Positions 12,587 through 24,500 of a DNA stretch of 64,000 bases are shown here, piece after piece (position 1 is the first letter of the stretch; each line of letters starts with the position of its first letter). The notes beneath the pieces are model-generated. The model saw only the letters and a list, made by a program, of their open reading frames with translations. It was not told where the DNA came from and made no database searches. A program made the position numbers and the translations under genes. Source of the DNA: Dipteris shenzhenensis (lineage: Eukaryota > Polypodiophyta > Polypodiopsida > Gleicheniales); the NCBI GenBank assembly GCA_047967505.1, contig CM106538.1; one strand, written 5' to 3'.

Positions 12587-15500
12587 CTGCACAGAGAATC
12601 TTGCATTACATATCGAAAAGAAATTGCGGTGACAGAACTGGAGTGGTGTAAACTTAATGGCAAGATAGATCATACCCTGACCAAATTTGATGCATATCAA
12701 CACTTCAACAATACAAATGGCAAGAGAAAGCCAAGCAAAGGCTCCAACCTTCTTAATGGGCTTCCTGTTACCGACAACAAAGAACACCAAAAATCAGATA
12801 CGAATTGCCTAATGATGACTAGAGTGTGAACATACAAGGATATCCTGTTACTCTAAAAAAAGGTGCTGGAATGGAGCAAAAAGTATATCAACCTGAAAAC
12901 AAGAAACAAGGAGCAAGCTAGCAAAAACAGGGTGAGATAAATTACCGATCTTGCAGATATGCATTATACTCACGAATAGCTGGGTTAGCTATGAGCCACC
13001 AGATAATCAACCTGTATGTATTCAGTGGGTTTGAAGGAGGAACCCACAGACAAAATTTGAGGAAGAAAGCATTAAGCTCAACTGTGAGTATGATTATTAT
13101 TAGCCCAAGAACCTGGACAAAACGTAAAGGGCCTGACAAAGGGTGCCACTCATCCTTGTCCCAATATGCAGGGGTGAATTGACCTAAGGAACGCTTCACC
13201 TGAAATAAAGCAGAAACACAGAAAAGACCATTAGAGAAAAGTTTCATAACTGGGCAAAGGACCTTCCACACCCACAGCATCGCTTTTTTAAGAATTCATG
13301 ATGATGGAAAACTCATACAGGTTGTCAAAACAGGAACTGAAATGCTTTTTCTGAGACAATCCTAGCAAGGCACTGCCTGACAGTCTTTAAAAAACAAAGC
13401 TATAAATTAGCTGTGCTTAAGATGTAGTGTGATTGACCCTGATCTAGATAGAGGGCTGTATTGAACAGAGAATTACAAGTGACTACTTAGTACTGATCAA
13501 CTCAATCACCCATGTGCAAAGAACTTCTCCAGTAGATACCACACATTTTGAAAGAGCTAAGCCTACACCGCAACACACACACCCCCTTTTATCCGTTCCC
13601 CCAACTATAGATGGATCCCTGTTGACTCTGAAAACATCAGGATAGTGACTTCAGTACATCGGCGGATAGCATCACAATGCAGCACGATTATTCTTGGCAA
13701 GATTTTGCCCAAATTTTTTCCCTGTTAACACATGCAGACTTTTATAAAAGTTAGGAACTGTGTTCTCTGACTAGTTTGGGGTTTATTGATTTGCCCCAAA
13801 CATGGCCTGCCTTCAGATATATTAGAGAGTTCACTTTCCAGATATATCCAACACAATGACACTACACTTGTTTGATGCCAAAACTAATGCAGGAACCCAG
13901 GATATGTCAATTCCTTCTGCTAGAGTTCCATCCTGGGATACTATTAGTGACCCCAATACATTAAAACCAAAATACACAGATATGAAAGCCTTATTGAGGC
14001 AATGTCACCAACACAAAGAAATTCTATGTGTTAACACCAAAGAAAAGCGGTGTTAAAACTTAACATCAACAACGAAGGCTGAAGACGAGAAACGAAGACG
14101 AAGGACGAAGAAGCCTAGGTCTGGCCAGGGAGAAAAGCCAAAAGCGAAAGAAAAAGGCAAAAGGCAGGACACATAAACTTTCCATGTATGTATTGTAACC
14201 TTTGGGTTCAAATTTTGGTAAGAGGTAGGACAACGAAGAGCATCTGATATAATGAGACATGCTACAGGCATGGGCCAAAAAACAAAAGACAACAAACGAA
14301 GGTCGAAGGTCGAAATCAACCTATGAAGATCCAAGGTCGAATGAGCCGGAACGAAGGGCAAATTGCAAAAGACCACGAACTCGAGAAATGATGGGGCCAA
14401 GCAAGCACAAATGGGCCCTTGATGGTGCGAAGCTAGAAGAAAACGATGTCAAGACAGCTCCACCGTGTACAACCTCACCAGACGAAGAAAACAAGAGGCC
14501 AAGCATGCATGAAGGAGCAATGGGCTGTGTGTGACCAAAAGAAGGCCAACAACAACGAGCTTCGAGGGATGCAGCCTCCATAAGGAAAAGAAGAGGGGGC
14601 AGTTGGCATGAAGAAAAGACCGTCAAAGAATGGCAAAGTACGAGAGTGCTGACACATGAAGATGCGTCCTCGAAGGATGCAGACTCCGAACAGCAATGCA
14701 GCATGGGAGCGCCAATGCAACCACTTTGCATGGACGGGGCCATATGAGGGCTCACACAAAGGGGGTTAACGAAAGTCAACTTCACTAACGCATGTTCATA
14801 GAAGCCGATGAAAGGTCAAAGAACGAATGTGTCCCAACGAAGGGAGCAGCCCAAAATTTTGAAGACCGAAGGACGAACATTTGACCATAGGATGGAACAA
14901 GGGGAGACAAAGGAGCACATTCGGACTATGCGAGACCAAAAAAAGGCCAGCAGCCAGGTGGTGACAAGGTGACTCCAAGACCGTATGTCCATGGGCAAGC
15001 AAAGTGTTGGCCACTTTGCACCAAGAGGCCCAACTAACGAAGGGTGGGCGAAAAGCATAAGAAAAGACTAGACTAGACCCAACACCCAAGGACGAGGGCC
15101 GACACCGAAGCTGAAGATCGATGATCGAAAACCCAAGAAGGGCCAAAGACAAACCGAAGGACCAAGAACAACCATGAACCATGAAGTATCAACATCCATC
15201 CAATGTGCAAGACTAGAAGGACTAGAAGGCGGCCGGCAACAATGAAGACAAAGAATGGCGACTTCAACAACATGATCAAGGAAGCATCGAGGTCCATGAG
15301 GCCATGGACAAATTCACAGGGGGGGATAAATGTTACACTGAAAATAAGCGGTGTTAGCATCAACCGACGATGGCCAAAGACAAGGAATGAAGATGAAGGA
15401 CGAAGAGCGAAGATCCTGGTCAAGGGAAGACCAGGCAAAAGAGGGGAAAAAGCCAACATCGAAAGCGAAAGGCGAGACATTGACAGATAAGGACGGTGGA

Positions 15501-18500
15501 CTGACAGGTGCCCCAGGACTTGGTAGTCAAGACCTACAACTATCATGGCGATTGGTGGGGATGCCGGGACAAGGAATTGCTGAGGAAATCCAAGCGAGAG
15601 CGCAAGTGGGTGAGAGAATCCAAGTGGACGTCACGGCCAAAATGCTATAAAAGGGTATGCTCTCTTCCATTGATAGAACTATTGGGTCGCACGGGGTATA
15701 GATTGTATAGTAAGATGGAAGTCTATGTGAACATTGCTGATTCAGCTCTGCATGTGTATAGTTAGGTGTGTTGCGGGAGTAGGCTCTCCATTTGCCTAGA
15801 GGCACAAGGATGGACCAAAGCATACGAAAAGACCAAACTAGATCCAGAGGGAAGCAATAAAGAGACCAAAGACCAAAGGACAAAGGATGACGACCCAAGC
15901 GAAAGTGAAGGCCAGCTAAAGGGATCCCAACACCCAAGGACGAGGGCCAACACCAAAGCTGAAGACCGATGATCGAAAACCCAAGAAGGGCCAAAGACAG
16001 ACCTAAGGACCAAGAACGACCATGAACCATGAAGCATCAACATTCATCGAATGCGCAAGACTAGAAGGCGGCCGGCAACAATGAAGACAAAGAATGGCGA
16101 CTTCAACAACATGATCAAGGAAGCATCGAGGTCCATGAGGCCATGGACAAATTCAAAGGGGGGGATAAATGTTACAATGAAGAAAAGCGGTGTTAGCATC
16201 GACCGACAAAGGCCAAGGACAATGAAGGATAAAGAGCGAAGGTCCCGCTAGGGGAAAACCAGGCAAAAGAGGGCAAAAAGCCAACATCGAAAGCGAAAGG
16301 TGAGACATTGACAAATGAAGCCACAAGGCCAAGGACGGTGGACTAACGGGCACCCCAGGACTCGGTAGTCAAGACCTACAACCATCATGACGATTGGTGG
16401 GGATGTCGGAATAAGGAATTGCCGAGGAAATCCAAGCGAGTGCACAAGTGGGTGAAAGAATTTAAGCGGAAGTCATGGCCAAAATGCATCCCCTCTTCCG
16501 TTGACAGAACTATTGGGTCGCACAGGGTATAGATTGTATAGTAAGATGGAAGTCGATGTGAACATTGCTGATTCGGCTCTGCATGTGTATAGTTAGGTGT
16601 GTTGCGGGTGTAGGCTCTCCATTTGCCTGGAGGCACATGTCACAAATTTGTAACTTCTCCTAAGAAATAAAGAGAAATCTTTTATATTGACTTTGGCAAA
16701 CTAGAACAAGTTTTTACATTGCATTAGTTAAAGTTCTGGGGACGGCCACAAGGGACTGATTTTTCCACATTTTAAGGAAAACACAAGACAAATGGCCACT
16801 GGCACCCCACTTGGATGGAGGGCCCACATGAGACAAAAGCAAAAGAGGTGCCCCCTTCTAGAAGAAAGCACTCCCTCTTGGAGAAAAGCTCTAAAGCCCG
16901 CTTTTGGAAAGCTAAGAAGGCTCCCCACTTTAGGGAAATCCAATAAAGCTCCAGCTTTTGGAAAGGAGGAGGCAGGAGAGGGGGGGACTGCTTTTGGAAA
17001 GCATGTTCTTTCTACCTACCCACCCCATTCTATGAATTGAGAGGAGAGGGGGAAAAGAGGGGGGGGGGACTTTTGGAAAGCATGTGCTTCTAGCTACCCA
17101 CCCCAGTCTATGAATGGAGAGCCCTTGTGCTCCTACAATCGGTGAGATTTGTACTTTGCTTGCTCCCTTGTGAGCCACTTTGTGCTCAGCTATTCTATTG
17201 CAATAAAGACCTCCGGGTGGAGAGGGGGGGAAGCCCTTATTTCTGGCCCCTAGTGTGGTGTCTTCTTTCCCTCTATCTCAATCCGCTCTCTAGCAATTTC
17301 ACTTTATCTCTCTGTTGAAGTTTCCTTTGTTGTTGCAAAGTTTCCAGCCACCAATTGGAGAAGAGACTGAAGTGCACATCAGTTCCAAGTGCTCCTTTAT
17401 CTGCTACCTAATTTCCAACCACTTGTGGATGTGATTCTTGAAGTGCGATTTAACTAGAAGGATTGCGATTCGGTTGAGTTGTAAGCTTTTGATCCCAACG
17501 TGGGATCAGGATGGTCTCACGTTCGAACAGCGGACTCACATAGGCCAAGCCAGCTCTTTAGGGGCTTGGATGAGGCTCCCCACGGAGGGAGGGGTATGGC
17601 TCGTTGCTATTTCTCATCTCCAAGGGGCACGCTTGCAGATGAGGGGGATCGATGAAGCCATTCCTAAGTCGTGGCGGGTAGGACTCCATATACTAGTAGT
17701 CAGTTCAGTGGGTGGGTCAATCCTCTCGGACAGAGGTTCCTTCGAGGATTCTGTTTAGGCACAGCGAGTAGGGCTGGGAGGGCTCCTTCAGCCATTGTAT
17801 GAGGGAGACCCAAAGATGGACGGGAGCTTGGATTCCCTTCAATGATAGATGATTAGAGTCGTGGGCCAGTTGGGCATAGTCGTCCATCGACCCACCATTC
17901 ATTTCAGACCAGAATGCACATCGGTGGTGCCTTTGGCTTTGGGAGTTCCATCCCCTTCATGATGTCCAGTGGGATCTAGGAGAATGGTTTTGGACATCCA
18001 AAGTAGGCCACTCGAAGCACGTGGAGGAAGTGGCCTTCTCCTATATAGGAATGGTGTCTTCAACAAGGAGGCACTGTCATGGACACTGGGCTGAGCACCA
18101 GGTGCCTTGGGAGGTTAGATCTAGATTTTGGACACGGTTATGATCCAGCCAGCGGCCACATAAGATCTCTTATTTCTTCTGGATGGTTTAGCCCATGGCC
18201 AGAGTAGATGTGTGGATGGCAATGTCACCGTTGCACTGATGGAGTTCTTGAGTCGATCCCTCACTACTTATCGCATGAAAGAACAATAGCCAACCTCAAG
18301 TTAGGATTTTAGGGTAGCAAAAAGCTAGCTAACCTAACTCAAATTGTGGACATGATTAACTAGGGTTTAGATCAACAAGATGAATCAAATTTAATCTATG
18401 GTTGAAGTTGAGGTAAACTTAACCATATCTTTAAAAGTTTGCCACATGACCTCTCTATCCTTGCATTTAATTAGCTAATTAGTTTCAAGGCCTCCAAATT

Positions 18501-21500
18501 TCCTAAGTACTAGGGCTCATCAATAGTGCTAGAGATTTCAAAGTCGTGTCCCAAAATTCATTCAAATGATTCATATCATGTGCTCGAGCTCTAGACCTAT
18601 CCTAAGCATCTAGAAGTACAGATGACTAAGGTCACACTCGGCAAGAAGTTGCACTTTTGTACGTTGCCTTAAGAAAACGAATTGGTCATGACTGCAAATA
18701 TTAAGTGCTTGGTGCATCGCAAAATGCTAACCACAAAAGTTTGAAGTTGGAGCTCTATGTGTAGAAGGATGAATCATATTATTGTGAGTGACATCAACCA
18801 TGGGCAAATGCTTTTCGTATAAAGTTTAGTGGTCATGAACTTATCTTTTCAGGAGTTCAAGCAACCTTTGCCCATCCTAGGGATAAACGATGAGGGAAAA
18901 ACTATACCTTGGCTCTCGAAGTACAAATAAAGCTCTTCAACAATTATTTATGAGCTCGTCGTCCTTATTGGCTGAGAATGCTATGATAAGCAAAAAATAC
19001 ACTCCGATGAGGAAAGAATCAATGCCACAGCAGCTGGTTTCAGATTTTGGCACTTGCAAAGGTTAACGTTACCTTAGGCTTTTGGTTCTATCATACATAC
19101 CTTTCTTTTCTTTTTTTTAGAGGAAAGAACATTTTATTAATAAACTCCTTAGTGACACGGACACCAAGGAAAATACAACTCCCTACTGAAGGGTGCAATA
19201 TAAAAACACAAGGATATCCCCCCGGCTCAGGGATTACCTCATACACACGGCTGAACAAAATAGCCACTCTGGTGGTTTATAATGCAATATTCTACCACCA
19301 TCTTTAAATGAAGGAAAGGCCCTAGCTCAAATATACTGATAAAAGCCTCCCTTCTGCGCCTAGCACGATCCGAATCTCCCTAGAAACCATCCTCAAAGCT
19401 CTCCTCCAAACCTCTTGTGCTAGTGGGTGATATCACGGGGACGTGAATGTATGAACCGTGACTTTAGGGGACTAGCCCGGGGAAGCGACACTTTCCATAA
19501 GTCCCTAGGTGCCCACACTAGGCCTACATGCTAGGGGCAAGGCAAGCTTTCGAGGGGTCTAAAGGTTAGGCCCAAGAGAAACCAATGTTTCATTGATTAG
19601 AAGGGTTAGGATTTAAGTCTGAGGCGCAAACCAATGTTCCATTGGTTTTGTGGGGTTAGAGCATTAATGAGAGGGCCACGTGGCAGCCCCTCATGCACAC
19701 CTACCTCTTCCTCTCCTTCCAAGGCAAAAAGGTCCGAGAATTTTGACATGGGTGGCTGCTCTCTCTTTTTCTCACGCATCCCGAGGTCCTCTCTTTCTCC
19801 AAGGCTTCCGTACGGCTGTACGGAAAAATTTATTATTGATTGCACGGGCTGTTGCACGGAATCCAAGGCGGACATCCTTTTTGGTGGCTGTACGAAAGAG
19901 GCACGCATCCCTAGGCTGTTTGTACGGACAATTGCACGCTTCTCGTGGCAATTTGGCGCTGATTTTGAGACTGGTGTAGGGCTGTTTTCAGCACATTGTT
20001 CGAGGTGCACACTTCCCTCGGCGGATCTTGCAAGCTGCATTGATCTCTTCCTCCTCCTCCTGCCTGTGATCCTCCTCCTCCTCCTGCCCGTGATCCTCCT
20101 GCTCTTCTCCTCTCTCTGATCTCCAGCCCGTTATCTCTCTTCCTTCCCCTCTCCAAGCTACCATTTCCTCCTGCTAGCCTCCACACTGGATCTGCTGCAC
20201 GTGTTCTGGACTGGATTGGAGTTCCTTGAAGCTGATCTGGAGCTAGATTGAAGTCGTTTGAAGCTGGTTTGAGTTCTCTTGTCACTATCCCTTTCATGTT
20301 GATTGCATTTGTGGATTTTGGAAGCTCGTTATTGCTCCATTTGTTGTTGGAAGCCCCTCTTGGCCATTCAGGTAGTGATTGGGCACCTAGTCACAGAGGG
20401 TGTAACCAGATTGGGGTCAAAGGGGCAGTGCATGGATTTTTTTCCTGTATTGTGGTCACTTGTTCAGTCTGAGATCGGTGTTGAAGCTTGGTCACCCTGG
20501 GAGGCTGTTCAGCGGGTTGTGGGATTGCCAGTCCTGGTTGAGCAAGTTGGATGCTTTGTGGAATGCTTAGACACCCTTACAGTTGGTCATGGACAATGGT
20601 GAATGCCTTAGCCTTGCCTTGGCACTTGGGTACTAGTGTGTGCACTAGGATGGAATGCAAGTTGTAGCCAAAGTTTGGCTTGGATAGTGAAACTGCCAGT
20701 GGGGCAGAGCACAAGGGTGAGCCCTTGTTGTATGTACCAATTGCATTCCTAAAGAAATAAATAAATACCGGAAGGGGCGCCAAGTGTTTGAACTTTGGGG
20801 CCAGTGTGGTGTCTTGTACTTGGTTTCATTGAGCAGGGGCACTCTAGCCTCCATCCAGTTATTTCTCAAATTGTTTCTAAGTGGTATTGTTTAAAGTTAA
20901 CTGGTTGGAAATGACGCAATGTGGTTGTGAGTAATGAATATGCAATGCAAGTTATGGTCTACTACCCTTTAGAAAATTGAAGGCCGGTTACAGGTGATCT
21001 CTGAAAATATGTGCCTCCGAGAGTCCTTTGCGAAACCACATCAAGAGCATGTCACTTGAAAACAACCAAGCCCAAGCCATTGAACAGCCAAAGGAAGAGG
21101 AAGACCTTCCTTGGTCTATGCCTATGCCCAAAATCCTCAAGAAACCCCAGAGAGCCTAGAGCCTATGCCAAAAATCCTCACGAAACCCCGAAGAGAGTCC
21201 CTTTTTGTGCCAATGCTCTATTGCAGCTAGCGTTCCATCAATCCATCTCGATCCTCACTGAATAGCTGAAAAAAGGAAGATCGGAGGCATCTTGAATGAA
21301 AGTGGCTCTCCAAAACCCATGGGTCCCACTGAAGCCTCTGCAAGGGTGTCTTTTCCCAAACCCAAAACCTCCAAGCCTCCTCCTTTGTTGTGCATGGATC
21401 TAGCTGACTTTATAAGGTGCCCTGGTGTACAAACTTTACTCTTTCAAAAAAGCTGAGCATTCCGAATGGAATACTCTCTAATTTTCCCAAGATGGGCATT

Positions 21501-24500
21501 CCAAGCTTGTAATTCATCCCGCACACATTTGAAGAAATCATCTTCATCGGCATAGACGATCTTTGTGATTCATACTACTAATTCTGCTCAAGGCATCAGC
21601 TACCCTTTTGGTACATCCTTTTCAATAATGAATCTCGAAGTCAAATTCTTACATAAGCTCAAATATCCTTATCTCATGATATCCCATTCTCAAATTGACC
21701 TTCATGAAATATGTGGCTCCATAGAGCCAATGATGAGATCGTCTATCCTTGACAAGGTATTCCTGAAATTTCATCACCCTTAGTTGAACTAACCCTATTA
21801 AGGCTACCTGAAAAACTGTGCACCAGGCACAAATTCAATCTTGTGGTCGATGCTCCTCTTAGAAGGGAGACCGTAGGGAAGTTCCTTTGAGAAAGTTTAT
21901 TCTTAGGAGTAAGACGGTAGGAAAGTTCCTTTGGAAACAAGTCAGAATACTATGACATAATCTCTCAAATTAGTTGAGCCTCAGATGAATGATCACTCCA
22001 AGCGCTCCAACTAATCGAGTTAGTCACCTCAATGACCCAAATATACCTTTCAACCAGCTGACCTTCATCATAATAATACCGAGTAGTTTGGTAGCCCTTC
22101 TGAGACTGCTCACAACCATAGCAATGACTGAAGTATAATCATGAGAGAAATCAGAATCAGAAAACTTAGCTCCATTTTTGTTTTGCAGGACAACAACAAG
22201 ACTTTCATCATTACTGCATAAGAGAATTACTTCATAAGTCTCTCTATCCCAATATTGCAACAAATCCTTATTAAAAAACAAGCATCACATTCACCCGTTT
22301 GTAATTAATAAAATGTTTCCGAAGCAACACAGAAATGTTGCTGAGTCCGAGCACATGAATTCACATCAATATGAAATGCCCTTTTTACCATTGGCCCACA
22401 AAGAGCACCATGAAGAGCGAAAAGCTTTTCATTATATTGAAATTTGAAATTGCATTACATGATTCAGATAATCAACGTTCATAAGAGGAATCTTGCTGTA
22501 ACACCACTCCATCCCTAACAAAATGTCTACCCTATCCAATCTCATAACATGGAATGACAGCTCTTTCGGGCATATGAATATTCGAAATCATCTCTTCCTA
22601 CGCAGATCAAAAAGTACCAGTGGCTGCTGAAAACCACTAGGATGCAAAGTCTCTGCACAAGAGAGGTATCAATAAAGTTATGAGTCCTCCCATCATCAAA
22701 TAAAACATGAATTGGATGCCCATTAACCAGACCCACCATCGGATTAAATCATGGGATCAAAATACGTCAACATTGAAATGGCAATGGTTACAATTTGTAT
22801 CTAAAGAAAAGACATCAAGTCTAGCAATGTTAAGATAATTACCAGACTCAACTAAGTGGACTGCCACTTTATCCTTACCATGGTTTGAAGGGCATGTGTC
22901 GAGAAGTGACCAAGCTGAGGCATAGTCCTTTAGCCCAAAAATCAACCTGTGCTGGTGAATCTGTACAAGGCTTCTTTGCAAGAGACCCCATGTCTAATTA
23001 GTCCATTTAGGCTTGGAGTTAGAGTTGTTGGCTTGGGGTTCTTTCGGTTGTTTCTCTTCTTTGGTTTTTCACTTTGATTGCCCACCAAAGGTCCTGCATC
23101 CTTCTGTGCCAGGATGCTATCATAGACATTCGCAAAGCGGATTGCCTCATTGAGTGTATCGAGTTTGTTACACCTCACCTCACTCTGATAGTCTTTTGGT
23201 GGACTAAAAATGAAGAAAAAGCGAAGTGTCTGTTGGCTTTAGTCGTGATCTGTCTGAACTCCTGCGTAAAGGAATTCGAGGAAGTTGTTTAACTCGTCCA
23301 GCTTCCTCTGTGACAGCCTTACAGAACTCATTCCAGGTTGTAGAAGCGGAGAGATTTTGCTTCAAATCTCACCACCACAAAGAGGGGTTTCCGTGGAGAT
23401 AGATCTCCACAAGGCATGGTTGTCAGAAACGTCAGGTACGAAACGTTAGGTACGTTTTAGGGTCGAGTACCTTAAGTACCTAAACTTAAGAAACTTTAGA
23501 AACATATAAATAAATAAATTATATATATATATATATATATAAAAGATATCTTATTAGTTATTAGTAATTTATAGTAGATACTGAGATGTATCATGCTGCA
23601 TGTGCCATGGCCCATGCACATTGCACTTACTACTAGAACATACATGATACATCATACAATATACAAAATCCAAGGCAAGTACTCAAAACTTTGCTGAGGG
23701 CAGGCTGAAAGCACACAAGGCTCCAAGATCGACACACGGGATTGCAAGATTCATGCATCGAGCAGCTCGAGGTGTTGGAAATGGCGCCGTACAACGTACA
23801 GCCGTCGACCTTAACCCAAGGTGCAATTTTTGGGGAAAAGCCCTAAATTTTAAGGCAGGTTTCTAACGTTTCTAACCTTTAGAAACACGTATCTATCCAA
23901 CCATGCCACAAGGATAGCGCACATATGGTCAAGGTAGTTAGTTGGTGATGGCAAAATGTGCCTCCCACCTACTTAACCTTTAGTATACATACATTCCTTT
24001 TTTCCTCCTGGATAGATTTTAGCTGCATCCCATTGCGTAAACGTTGGGACTATAACTCTGCTGCAGCAAGAGAACGTGCTAATATATTGCCTGCATCTGC
24101 TACAATAGATTTTGCAGTACCTGAGAATGAATCTAGACAACCTATACTTGAGGTGGTGCAGAAGTTTAGGAGCATCGAAGGGTTGTGTTCCCTCTCCAAG
24201 ATTCATATTGGTGTTTATAAGTCGTTGCAAGCAAGAAACAACAAATAAACAATCAATGCTTAACGACAAATTTTGGCAAGCGTACATGCGAGAATTCACA
24301 AAAAACTGAACTTCCAAAGTAAAGAAAACATGATTCCAAAGAATTTTATGTGTGTGCAACACATGCATCTCCACCCATGCAAAGCAAAATCTCAACATAC
24401 CTGGAGGTTTCTTAGAGAAAGGATGAAAGGAGAGTGCAGAGGTCAAGCGTACCCCAAACAAGTGATCCCCCATGTAAGACTACATGTCCCATACCATACA

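Larger units (their letters stand above)
14029..16717 (+). mobile_element. Non-autonomous LTR retrotransposon cluster with three related LTR starts
   Basis: Three related LTR beginnings (TGTTA, then AAGCGGTGTTA) lie at 14029, 15331 and 16170. The last two are each preceded by a polypurine tract (AGGGGGGGATAAA) and by about 290 bp of near-identical internal sequence. No gag or pol domain was seen; the internal sequence is purine-rich with many CGAAGG and CCAAAGAC motifs. The layout suggests a non-autonomous element that lost most of its interior and now holds two internal-plus-LTR units in tandem, perhaps by unequal recombination. It runs opposite to PSS1. Confidence 0.65.

Noticed and set aside
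13281-14028. PSS1 exon between 13.3 and 14.0 kb
   Set aside because: The exon at 26947-27038 joins in phase to 12946-13199, so none is required, and none was readable.
19634-20119. 161-codon plus-strand open frame
   Set aside because: Alternative frames are open too, the end is Leu/Ile-rich low complexity, and repeated GTACGG motifs suggest non-coding leader sequence.
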